This document shows, piece by piece, positions 24,510 to 31,552 of a stretch of 64,000 nt of DNA (the stretch's first letter is position 1; every line of letters begins with the position of its first letter). The translations under genes were made by a program, and so were the position numbers. The stretch is from Halorussus rarus (GTDB lineage Archaea; Halobacteriota; Halobacteria; Halobacteriales; Haladaptataceae): assembly GCF_003369835.1 (NCBI RefSeq), contig NZ_QPMJ01000004.1, forward strand, positions 1-64,000, given 5' to 3'. The notes beneath the pieces are model-generated. The model was given only the letters and a program-made list of their open reading frames with translations, had not been told where the DNA came from and did no database searches.

Positions 24510-25478
24510 ATGGCCGAATCAGCGACCGTACTCGTCACGGGCGGGACCGGCTTCATCGGGTCGTACGTCGCGCAGGACCTCGTCGAGGCGGGCCACGACG
24601 TGGTGGCGTACGACCTCTCTACCGACACCCGGATCCTCGACAAGCTCGGCGTCGCCGACGACGTCGAGGTGGTCCGGGGCGACATCACCGACCCGACCAG
24701 CGTGATCCGGGCGGTCCGGGAGTCGGGCGCGACCCGGGTCGTCCACCTCGCGGCGCTGCTGACCAACCTCGCCCGCGACAACCCCCGCGGCGCGGCCGAG
24801 GTCAACGTCATGGGCACGAACAACGTCTTCGAGGCCGCGCGGACGCTCGACGACCAGGTCGAGCGCGTCGCCTGGGCCTCCTCGGCGGCGGTGTACGCCC
24901 CGCCCGAAAACTACGACCACGGGTGGGTCGACGAGGAGGACCTCGTCTACCCCGACACCCTCTACGGCGCGACCAAGGAGTACAACGAGCACCAGGCGAA
25001 GGTGTACTTCGAGGACCACGACCTGAGCCACGTCGGCCTCCGCCCGACGGTCGCCTACGGCCCGTACCGCGAGACCGGCGGGTCGGCCTTCCTCGCGAAC
25101 ATCGTCGAGAAGCCCGCGGTCGGCGAGTCGTTCTCGGTGGAGTACGGCGACCAGGTCGTCGACTGGCAGTACGTCGAGGACATCGCCCAGGCGTTCCGGA
25201 AGGCGGCGTTCGCCCCCGAGGAGGACCTGAGCCAGCGCATCTACAACGTCCGCGGTGAAGTCGCCACCATCCGGGAGGCGGCGGAGACGGTGCGCGAGAT
25301 CGTGCCCGACGCCGACATCGAGGTCAGCGACGAGGGCGAACTCCCCTGGACCCAGAAGCTCGACATGACCGACGCCCAGGCGGACCTGGGCTACGACCCC
25401 GAGTACGACCTCGAAGCCGGGTTCCGCGAGTACATCGACGCCCTCCGCACCGAGGCGGGGCTGGAGCCGCTGGAGTAG
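24510..25478 (+). CDS. NAD-dependent epimerase/dehydratase
   Basis: A 322-residue extended SDR. The NAD site is VTGGTGFIGSYV (residues 8-19), Ser is in AWASSAAVYAP, and the Tyr-Lys motif is in TLYGATKEYNEHQAKVYFED. The VAYGPYRETGGSAFLANIVEK and VDWQYVEDIAQAFRKAA blocks define the C-terminal substrate domain. ATG 24510 begins directly at the fold. The substrate may be an NDP-sugar or another nucleotide-linked compound. It starts 74 bases after the beta-propeller gene and could be co-transcribed with it. It is only distantly similar to the homologue at 14555-15484. Confidence 0.88.
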   Translation: MAESATVLVTGGTGFIGSYVAQDLVEAGHDVVAYDLSTDTRILDKLGVADDVEVVRGDITDPTSVIRAVRESGATRVVHLAALLTNLARDNPRGAAEVNVMGTNNVFEAARTLDDQVERVAWASSAAVYAPPENYDHGWVDEEDLVYPDTLYGATKEYNEHQAKVYFEDHDLSHVGLRPTVAYGPYRETGGSAFLANIVEKPAVGESFSVEYGDQVVDWQYVEDIAQAFRKAAFAPEEDLSQRIYNVRGEVATIREAAETVREIVPDADIEVSDEGELPWTQKLDMTDAQADLGYDPEYDLEAGFREYIDALRTEAGLEPLE

Positions 25479-25551
25479 ACCGTCTGCGCGACGAGAGCGG
25501 TTCAGTGACGACCTGCGGCCGCTCGGGTGACCAGCCGATGCGGGAGGGACT

Positions 25552-25667
25552 GAAAGGGGCCGCCCGGTCGCGGCCTCAGGCCGTGGTCGTCTCGGCGACC
25601 CCTATCCGAGGCGACCGTAGGGAACCGAGGGTAGTCGGCGAGCGACCGCGACCGGGCGGGGGCTTTC
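25552..25667. repeat. Palindromic intergenic element, copy 1
   Basis: The ends are inverted: the left arm begins GAAAGGGGCCGCCCGGTCGCGG and the right arm ends CCGCGACCGGGCGGGGGCTTTC. The interior carries GTGGTCGTCTCGGCGACCCC and TATCCGAGGCGA, identical to the copy at 31337-31449. Arm sequence differs between copies while pairing is kept. No protein frame is shared with known families. Confidence 0.75.
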
Positions 25668-25712
25668 GAGAACGAAATCCCTCACCCGAAACTGAGAACG
25701 TTGATTCGGTAA

Positions 25713-25726
25713 GTGCGTGGTGCGAA
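25713..25726. repeat. Dispersed motif copy a (GTGCGTGGTGCGAA)
   Basis: One of four similar 14-base sequences in the AT-rich island. The others are at 26177-26190, 26698-26711 and 27095-27108, spaced about 390-520 bases apart. Meaning unknown. Confidence 0.4.
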
Positions 25727-26016
25727 CCCGGCGGTGAGGAGCGCCTCGCTCGAACTAGCAAGGAATGCATGTCGGTTCAAGGAGGGCATTTGATTCAGAA
25801 CGAATGTTTTGTCATTTTATAATTCTCTCTATGAGTTCTATATAGACACCGTAGATTGCTCAATGGAGAGGGAGTCAGAATCCGAAGTAGCGGGGAAGTA
25901 GCATGGGTTTCGAACAGACACCCATGAATGCGGCAGTAGATCGCTGTCAGAGGCACTCGCGCTTGGAGGGGGCTGCCGCTACTACCATTTCATTAGACGT
26001 GGATAATAGAATCCCC

Positions 26017-26032
26017 ACCTAATAGATTAGGT
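26017..26032. repeat. Inverted repeat ACCTAAT-AG-ATTAGGT
   Basis: A perfect 7-bp inverted repeat with a 2-base spacer in AT-rich non-coding DNA. It could be a regulator site; no gene starts close enough to decide. Confidence 0.4.
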
Positions 26033-26130
26033 CCAAAGAACTACGTGTGGGAGCCTCTCACGTTCGATTAGCCTCGAATACGAATCCTGTTTTGGCGGTT
26101 GTGTGACCGATACCCACCACGTGATGTGCG

Positions 26131-26170
26131 ATTTAGAGCGTGTATCTATCACGCAGTTCACGCTCTAAAT
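26131..26170. repeat. Perfect 12-bp inverted repeat, 16-base loop
   Basis: ATTTAGAGCGTG (26131-26142) and CACGCTCTAAAT (26159-26170) pair perfectly. It lies 70 bases before the lipoprotein start and could be a hairpin, a dimer-binding site, or the relic of an element end. Confidence 0.6.
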
Positions 26171-26240
26171 TGTTCGGTACGTGGCGCGAATCTATCAGAC
26201 GGTGAAAAGGCACTTATCCATAGTATCGATAGTTTTGCGC

Positions 26241-26627
26241 GTGAAACGACGTGCCTTCCTCTCCACTGCTCTTGGAAGCAGTCTCATCATATCCGGTTGT
26301 CTCGGCGTCGGAGGGGGACAGAGTGGAGAAGGAACGACCGTCGAAATCATCCCAACTAACAATACCAATCAACAAATCACGCTCGATGTAGCCGTCTACG
26401 CGACGGATAGTTCCCTGCTACTTGACCACTCGTACTCGTTGCTGCCGGAACACGCTGACGAATCACAGGGTGTCGAAAATCGAGTTGACCACCTTGTCGT
26501 CTCACTGAATGGCGGAGACCAGATAAGACACGAGTACGACCCTGACGTGGATATCTGTTCACGCGATGGCGAAGACGTTCAGATCGTAATCAAACCAGAA
26601 GGTATCACGTTCGCTTACTCGTGTTAA
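26241..26627 (+). CDS. Small lipoprotein, hypothetical
   Basis: A 128-residue exported protein of unknown function. From the GTG at 26241 it reads VKRRAFLSTALGSSLIISGCLG, a twin-Arg or Sec signal with lipobox Cys at about residue 20; upstream in-frame ATG/GTG codons would only bury this signal. The mature domain (VEIIPTNNTNQQITLDVAVYATDSSLLLDHSYSL...) looks like a single beta-sandwich and ends in DVQIVIKPEGITFAYSC with a second Cys. Similar small Cys-anchored beta proteins are common in haloarchaea. Codon use is lower in GC than in neighbouring genes, matching the island. Confidence 0.65.
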   Translation: MKRRAFLSTALGSSLIISGCLGVGGGQSGEGTTVEIIPTNNTNQQITLDVAVYATDSSLLLDHSYSLLPEHADESQGVENRVDHLVVSLNGGDQIRHEYDPDVDICSRDGEDVQIVIKPEGITFAYSC

Positions 26628-26743
26628 ATCCACGCTCTGCATTGACCGCCTCAGCTCACAATAAGTTCGTTCGGTGGAGTCAGAGCGCCAGCGATCAATG
26701 CATGGTGCAGACTGAGCGTTGCTTTAGAGGCTATTGGTGAGAG

Positions 26744-26995
26744 TTATAGGGTTTCGTGCCAATAGTCGATGGTCCGATATAGGAGATACAGAACGGCGTT
26801 AAGAACACCAGTTACAGCAAACAACTGGCCGAGTTGGATCCAGAATCTCTCGAACGGCAATCCAACATCACTCACTCCGTACGTGAACAACGCGGAGATG
26901 ACGCCCCAAATGAGGAGAATTGTTGCGATACGTGCGCCGTCCTCTATGTACGACGATATCGGTCGCGCCTGAGGAATGGAGGACTTGTCAGTCAT
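26744..26995 (-). CDS. Small two-helix membrane protein, hypothetical
   Basis: An 83-residue protein with two predicted membrane helices, at about residues 22-42 (IATILLIWGVISALFTYGV) and 54-74 (LGQLFAVTGVLNAVLYLLY). The short termini are polar. I do not recognise the family. The ATG at 26995 gives the complete first helix. It lies alone in the low-GC island, between a lipoprotein and a Tat-exported protein on the opposite and same strand respectively. Its function cannot be inferred. Confidence 0.55.
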   Translation of the reverse strand: MTDKSSIPQARPISSYIEDGARIATILLIWGVISALFTYGVSDVGLPFERFWIQLGQLFAVTGVLNAVLYLLYRTIDYWHETL

Positions 26996-27088
26996 ACGGA
27001 TAGCATTCTAACTGCTCTGGTTAATATCCTCTGTATTTAATAGGCTCATGTAGCACCTGTTGCCCGTCGGAAACTGACTCACCGAAAT

Positions 27089-27115
27089 TGCTCAATACGT
27101 GGTGCAAATTGAGCA
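27089..27115. repeat. Inverted repeat overlapping dispersed motif copy d
   Basis: TGCTCAAT (27089-27096) pairs with ATTGAGCA (27108-27115) across an 11-base loop. The loop is largely the dispersed ACGTGGTGCAAA motif. It lies in the gap upstream of the 26744-26995 gene on the minus strand. Confidence 0.45.
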
Positions 27116-27211
27116 GTCCGCATTGTTCAATAGTCACACGATGTACGTCTCCGTGGGCAGTTCATATCCACTAGTGAGCGGGAAAACTACCGAAAAAGAG
27201 GAATACGTCGT

Positions 27212-27949
27212 CTATGACCGAGAAACGCGCATGTCTTCGACAACTACTTCGTCTGTGCCCTCTCCGCCGTTGGTGACGCCGATATAGAGCGCGGCAAGTG
27301 TCTCCCCAGAGATGCCCCCGACAGTCCCCTCCTGCAACTCGGCCAGTGTCGCCTCGGATTCCGCATTCAGAAGGCCGAATACGGTGTCGCCGTCGATCGT
27401 CACTTCCCCACTTGCGGGTGAAGACAGGAGTCCTTCCTCGTCAGTATCGGAACCAAGGGCGCTCTCCGTCCCGTCGTCGTTGGACTCCCAATTCCCGAAC
27501 TCGCCGCTATCATCTTTGTCCAAGTACAGGCCGAAGAACAGTTCGGCGGGCCCCCAGCGCGGGGTCTGGAGGGTTCGTGAGGTGACAGTCACGGTTTCGA
27601 TCGTGCCAAGCCGCCCGAGGTGTACGTCGAAGCCGGTGTTTCGGTTCGGCGGTTCCGTCCCGAGGTTCTGCGCGAGACAGCGCACGCTCCCATCGGATTG
27701 AGGCTCTGCCATCCATCGACTCTCCCCGTCTTGCATATCGTACGGTGTGTCTGACCGCCCCCACGTCTCGGGGCCTTTCGGAAACCACGCATAGTGGCCG
27801 TGACCCTCGATTTGTGCGGCGACTCCAGTTTGCTCATCTTGCGCGACTGCACTCCCGACGGTTGTTACCCCACCGCAGACGACCGCGCCCGTGGCGACCG
27901 CTCCCTTTCGTAGGGCACTGCGGCGGGATAAAGTATCATTTTGTGTCAT
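27212..27949 (-). CDS. Tat-exported hypothetical protein
   Basis: A 245-residue secreted protein. From the ATG at 27949 it reads MTQNDTLSRRSALRKGAVATGAVVCGG, a Tat signal (SRRSALRKG) followed by a hydrophobic stretch and a possible signal-peptidase site at VGSAVAQD. An in-frame ATG at 27976 is an alternative start. The mature part is acidic, with CLAQNLGTEPPNRNTGFDVHLGRLGTIETVTV and LFFGLYLDKDDSGEFGNWE; it may be a beta-sandwich that binds a ligand or Ca2+. A TATATGATATAT box at about 27990-28003 drives it. The family is not recognised. Its GC is lower than that of most genes in the window. Confidence 0.7.
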   Translation of the reverse strand: MTQNDTLSRRSALRKGAVATGAVVCGGVTTVGSAVAQDEQTGVAAQIEGHGHYAWFPKGPETWGRSDTPYDMQDGESRWMAEPQSDGSVRCLAQNLGTEPPNRNTGFDVHLGRLGTIETVTVTSRTLQTPRWGPAELFFGLYLDKDDSGEFGNWESNDDGTESALGSDTDEEGLLSSPASGEVTIDGDTVFGLLNAESEATLAELQEGTVGGISGETLAALYIGVTNGGEGTDEVVVEDMRVSRS

Positions 27950-28258
27950 TCCAGTACTTCGCACCCCAAGAGACATTGTTATGTGGTAGCATATATCATA
28001 TAGAGAGTTTCTATCGTTCATCTGCCGTAACAAGGGATACAGTGAAGTCAGCCCAAAAACTGGAGTCAATACTCGCTACGTAATACCTCGTTTCCGACAA
28101 AATCCCGCCGCGTTTTCGGAACGCGGTCGCCAAACGACCGATGATACGTACACGCTCTGTACTTCCCGCGAACCCCACGAACGGTCTGAACAGAGAAACC
28201 GCACCACCGTTTACCGGGTACCCAAATCACTTACGGTCACCCCCCTCAAATCGCCGTC
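27950..28258. other. Intergenic region between Tat protein and cupin genes
   Basis: It holds the TATA region of the 27212-27949 gene (about 27985-28005, minus strand) and the promoter of the cupin gene near 28228-28236 (ACTTACGG). No gene is supported. Composition returns to GC-rich after about 28080, marking the right edge of the island. Confidence 0.5.
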
Positions 28259-28735
28259 ATGGAGAAAGTCGCCGTCGACGAGGTCGACAACGAGCGCAAC
28301 CCGATGAAGGTCCACAGCGTCCGCAAGCCGGTCTCGCGGGCGCTGGGCACCGACCACTTCGCGATGAACTACTTCGTGCTGGAACCGGGCGAGTCGTTCT
28401 CGGGCGGCCTGCACACCCACCACGACCAGGAGGAGGTGTTCTACGTCGAGTCGGGCACCGCGACCTTCGAGGTCGGCCTGGACCGCGACGAGGTCGTCGT
28501 GGACGCGGGCGAACTCGTCCGGTTCCCGCCCGGCGAGTTCCAGAAGGGGTACAACGACGGCGAGGCGACCGTCGAGGGGTGGGCGCTCGGCGCACCCGGC
28601 GCGAGCCACGACTGGGACGAACTCCAGTCGCGGGCCTACTGCCCGGAGTGCGACGAGGAGACGACCCAGGACGTGGCGATGGGCGACGGCCGCTTCGAAC
28701 TGACCTGCACCGAGTGCGGGACGACGCAGGGGTAG
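28259..28735 (+). CDS. Cupin domain protein with C-terminal zinc ribbon
   Basis: A 158-residue protein. Residues 35-115 form a cupin barrel; the metal-binding motif is LHTHHDQEEVFYVESG (H52, H54, E58 region) and the second motif is VRFPPGEFQKGYN. The C-terminus adds a zinc ribbon: CPEC and CTEC separated by about 20 residues. The cupin may be a metal-dependent enzyme or small-molecule sensor; the ribbon could bind nucleic acid or protein. The ATG at 28259 is supported by an AT-rich box about 27 bases upstream. It is convergent with the DsrE-like gene. The substrate is not known. Confidence 0.85.
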   Translation: MEKVAVDEVDNERNPMKVHSVRKPVSRALGTDHFAMNYFVLEPGESFSGGLHTHHDQEEVFYVESGTATFEVGLDRDEVVVDAGELVRFPPGEFQKGYNDGEATVEGWALGAPGASHDWDELQSRAYCPECDEETTQDVAMGDGRFELTCTECGTTQG

Positions 28736-28776
28736 GTCGGGGCGAGACAGTAACAGAGACGGAAGGAGAGGCGCGT

Positions 28777-29115
28777 TCAGGGCCGGAGGTAGGCGTAGCC
28801 GTCGTCCTGTAGTCGGGTGAGTTCGCTCGCGCCCGACGACACCGTCTCGACGCCCTCGACGAGGTCGGCGTCGTCGAGGTCCATCAGGTCGAGCGTGTTA
28901 CTGCAGGCCCGGAACGAGATGCCCGCGTCCCGGAGTTCCCGGACGGTGTCGCTGTGGGTGCCGTCGTTCGTGAGCGGGTCGATACCCTTCGACTGGGCGA
29001 CGACTACGATGTCGTCCATGTCGATGGTCTCGTCGTTCGAGAGGTTCTCCGCGATGGTGAGAACGGTCTTCTGGTGGTCCTCGTCGCCGCTGGTCAGGTG
29101 GAATGCAGTTCGCAT
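28777..29115 (-). CDS. DsrE/DsrF-like sulfurtransferase-family protein
   Basis: A 112-residue protein resembling DsrE/DsrF/YchN-like folds: RTAFHLTSGDEDHQKTVLTIAENLSND at the N-terminus, DDIVVVAQSKGIDPL, then GISFRACSNTLDLMDL, with a single conserved-position Cys (about residue 70) followed by VEGVETVSSGASELTRLQDDGYAYLRP. Family members relay sulfane sulfur or interact with oxidoreductases in the cytosol. No sulfur operon lies near it. It is convergent with the cupin gene (41-base gap). Function is inferred from fold pattern only. Confidence 0.8.
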   Translation of the reverse strand: MRTAFHLTSGDEDHQKTVLTIAENLSNDETIDMDDIVVVAQSKGIDPLTNDGTHSDTVRELRDAGISFRACSNTLDLMDLDDADLVEGVETVSSGASELTRLQDDGYAYLRP

Positions 29116-29505
29116 GTATCCGAGTACGCGTCTGGTCCGGAAGTGGTTGCTGGCCCGGGCGACGAACGCGGAAGTTCAGCTGTGCTTGACGGTGGCGGGA
29201 AGGTAGTGGCCGGACACTCTCGGACCGAACGAGCGGGCTGAAAGTTCGCTAGCTACTGCCGTCACCTGTGAGCTTCCGCACTGCGACCGCGACCGCAGGC
29301 CTCTCAGACCGCCCCAGCCTCGGCGGCCGCCCGAACGCGGCCACCGCCCTCGCGCATTTCGGCGCGCCACAGAAGGCGCGCCATCGCACGCCGGGATTTT
29401 ACGCGACTCGAGTGTAGCGTTCCCCGGTGGGTCGAGCGCAGTATCTGACGGTCGACCCCTCTCGACACACCAACCCTTACCTTCCCGCCCGGAGAGTTCG
29501 AACCC
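29116..29505. other. Intergenic region before the HD-domain gene
   Basis: No gene is supported. It carries a GGCGCGCC-ACAGAA-GGCGCGCC hairpin (29361-29382) and a CAACCCTTACC box near 29469-29480 that suits the HD gene start. A GTTCGAACCC string at 29497 resembles a tRNA T-loop but has no cloverleaf around it. Confidence 0.45.
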
Positions 29506-30108
29506 ATGTCCGACGAGACGCCCGACTACGGGGCCCAGGTGCGCGAGGCTCTCCCCGAAATCGGCGACATCGAGGACGAGGACCTGCGCGAGCGGGTCGT
29601 CGAGGCGTGGACGCTCGGCCTCGCTCGCGGCGGGTGGCGCGACGTCCGGGACATCCCGTACGCCTGGAACATCCACGAGGTGACGAACGTCGAGCACGTC
29701 CGCGGGGTCACGCGCATCGCGGTCAAGTCCGCCGAGGAGCAGCGGGACTTCCACGGTGCGGACCCGGACCTCGACGTGATTCGGGCAGCGTGCCTGCTCC
29801 ACGACGTGGGCAAATGCTACGAGTACGTCGACCACGTCGACGCCGAGACCCTGCTCGACCCCGATCCGAGATACGCCGGCGAGACCATCCCCCACTCCAT
29901 CTCGGGGTACGCGCTGGCCCACGAGGTCGGCTGCCCGCTGGCGGTCCAGCGCGCCATCCCCCACTTCCTCGGGGAGGTGCCCGACCGTACCCTCGAAGCG
30001 GAACTGGTCAAGAGCGCCAACTCAGCGAGCTCGAACGCCATCACCCAGTCGGCGATGGGCATCACGCTCCAGGAGTGGGTCGAGAAGTACAGTCAGACGA
30101 GCGACTGA
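29506..30108 (+). CDS. HD-domain phosphohydrolase-like protein
   Basis: A 200-residue HD-superfamily protein, a metal-dependent phosphohydrolase fold. The metal ligands are in NVEHVRGVTRIA (about residue 67) and CLLHDVGKCYEYVDH (HD pair at about 104-105), with a further His in IPHSISGYALAHEVG and a distal region ending in LVKSANSASSNAI. Members hydrolyse nucleotides or phosphoesters in the cytosol. The ATG at 29506 begins the acidic N-terminus. It ends 60 bases before the convergent ADH gene. The substrate is not defined. Confidence 0.88.
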   Translation: MSDETPDYGAQVREALPEIGDIEDEDLRERVVEAWTLGLARGGWRDVRDIPYAWNIHEVTNVEHVRGVTRIAVKSAEEQRDFHGADPDLDVIRAACLLHDVGKCYEYVDHVDAETLLDPDPRYAGETIPHSISGYALAHEVGCPLAVQRAIPHFLGEVPDRTLEAELVKSANSASSNAITQSAMGITLQEWVEKYSQTSD

Positions 30109-30168
30109 GTGGACGACCCCACGTCGTTTACGCAAACGTAAACGAAAACGGGAGAGGTTCGACCGGCG

Positions 30169-31230
30169 TCAGAACTCCGTGACGACCTCGATGCCGACCG
30201 TGCCGTAGTCGCTCATCGCGGCGAGGCGGTCGGGCACGTCGGCGAGGCCGACCTCGCGGGTGACCAGCGCGGCGGGCGAGACGGTGTTGCGGTCCATCAT
30301 CCGGATGAGCTCGCCGTACCGCGTCGGGGGCATCCCGCGCGAGCCGAGGAACGTCACCTCGTTCATCGCCATCGCGTCGGTCGGCAGCGACACCTCCCCG
30401 CGCTCCTCGTCGGTGGTCAGCCCGAGCTGGAGGTGCTGGCCGCGCTTGCCCAGGCACGCCACGGAGTTCCGGCAGGTCTCGGCGACCCCGAGCGCGTCGA
30501 CCGAGACGTGCGCTCCCTTCTCGGCGATCTCCCGGATGCGCCCGGGCACGTCGGCGACGACGCCGGCGTTCACGGTCTCGTCGGCGCCCAGTTCCTCGGC
30601 CTTCGCCAGCTTCTCGTCGGCGAGGTCGACCGCGACCACGTTCGCGCCGAGGGCGTCCGCGACGTGGACCGCCGAGAGGCCCACCCCGCCGCAGCCGTGG
30701 ACCGCGACCCAGTCGCCGGACGTCAGGTCGGCGCGGTGAGCGAGGCCGTGGTACGCGGTCGCGAACCGGCAGCCGAGGCCGGCCATCTCGACCGGCGAGA
30801 CCCCCGTCGGGAGCTCTACGGCGTTGTAGTCGGCGTAGGGGACGTGGACTTCCTCGGCGAACGCGCCGGGCGCGTCGGCCTCGAACCCCAGCGCCAGGCC
30901 GTCCTCGCAGACGTTGCCGTGACCGCTCCGGCACTGCTCGCAGGTGCCACGGCCGAGGTTGAACGGGACCGCGACCCGGTCGCCCTCGCGGAACCGGGAC
31001 ACGTCCTCGCCGACCGCGACGACGGTGCCCGCGGGTTCGTGGCCCAGAATCTGACCTTCGGGCACCTGGTCGTCGGCCCACTCGCCGTGGCCCTGCCAGG
31101 CGTGCCAGTCGCTCCGGCAGATGCCGCAGGCTTCGGTCTCGACCACGACGCCGTGGGGGTCGGGGTCGGGCCGGTCGACGTCTTCGATCGCGAGGGGTTC
31201 GCCGTACTCGCGCAGGACTGCCGCTCTCAT
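30169..31230 (-). CDS. Zinc-dependent alcohol dehydrogenase family protein
   Basis: A 353-residue medium-chain dehydrogenase. The catalytic zinc region reads CGICRSDWHAWQG and GHEPAGTVVAVG; the Rossmann site is VAVHGCGGVGLSAVHVA (about 172-188). The structural-zinc lobe GRGTCEQCRSGHGNVC has three Cys where most relatives have four, the first position being Arg. It would oxidise an alcohol or reduce an aldehyde with NAD(P). The ATG at 31230 follows a TTTAA box by about 27 bases, giving a leaderless start. It is divergent from the AKR gene; the shared gap contains copy 2 of the palindromic element. The substrate is unknown. Confidence 0.92.
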   Translation of the reverse strand: MRAAVLREYGEPLAIEDVDRPDPDPHGVVVETEACGICRSDWHAWQGHGEWADDQVPEGQILGHEPAGTVVAVGEDVSRFREGDRVAVPFNLGRGTCEQCRSGHGNVCEDGLALGFEADAPGAFAEEVHVPYADYNAVELPTGVSPVEMAGLGCRFATAYHGLAHRADLTSGDWVAVHGCGGVGLSAVHVADALGANVVAVDLADEKLAKAEELGADETVNAGVVADVPGRIREIAEKGAHVSVDALGVAETCRNSVACLGKRGQHLQLGLTTDEERGEVSLPTDAMAMNEVTFLGSRGMPPTRYGELIRMMDRNTVSPAALVTREVGLADVPDRLAAMSDYGTVGIEVVTEF

Positions 31231-31336
31231 GCGCTGTGGGTTGGTCGGTACCGAGTTAAATCGGTGGGTCACGGCTAGGTGTTCTCGATCCGAATTCGGA
31301 AGGAGGCTGGAACGTCCCCATCGCGTTGAACTCCCA

Positions 31337-31449
31337 GAAAGCCCCCGACCGCTCGCGGTCGTCGTGGTCGTCTCGGCGACCCCTATCCGAGGCGAACATA
31401 GTGAGCCGAGGATATGTCGTCGAGCGACCGCGAGCGACCGGGGGCTTTC
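31337..31449. repeat. Palindromic intergenic element, copy 2
   Basis: The left arm (31337-31361) begins GAAAGCCCCCGACCGCTCG and the right arm (31425-31449) ends GCGAGCGACCGGGGGCTTTC. They pair over 25 bases with two mismatches. The interior repeats GTGGTCGTCTCGGCGACCCC and TATCCGAGGCGA from copy 1 (25552-25667). It lies in the 322-base gap between divergent ADH and AKR genes, which otherwise holds only promoters. Confidence 0.8.
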
Positions 31450-31552
31450 GGAAATGGAGTCTTCCGAAACAGTTCAGCCGCAGTGGTGTTCACCTCCGTG
31501 TTTAGTTACCGTCACGCACAGAACTAAGGCCGAAAATGCAGTCACGACCAGT

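Larger units (their letters stand above)
25479..26240. other. Gene-free AT-shifting intergenic region
   Basis: No convincing gene is seen. The first 190 bases hold a palindromic element (25552-25667). After about 25780 the sequence becomes clearly AT-rich compared with flanking genes. It holds the inverted repeats at 26017-26032 and 26131-26170 and two copies of a short dispersed motif. It begins an island with unusual composition that runs to about 28250. Confidence 0.6.

Noticed and set aside
25505-25822. Plus-strand frame of about 105 codons across the palindromic element
   Set aside because: Its middle is the repeated element itself and the same peptide fragment appears in a different context at copy 2, so it is a by-product of the repeat.
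29490-29510. Possible tRNA T-loop (GTTCGAACCC)
   Set aside because: No acceptor, D or anticodon stem can be drawn around it; it is the run-up to the HD gene start.
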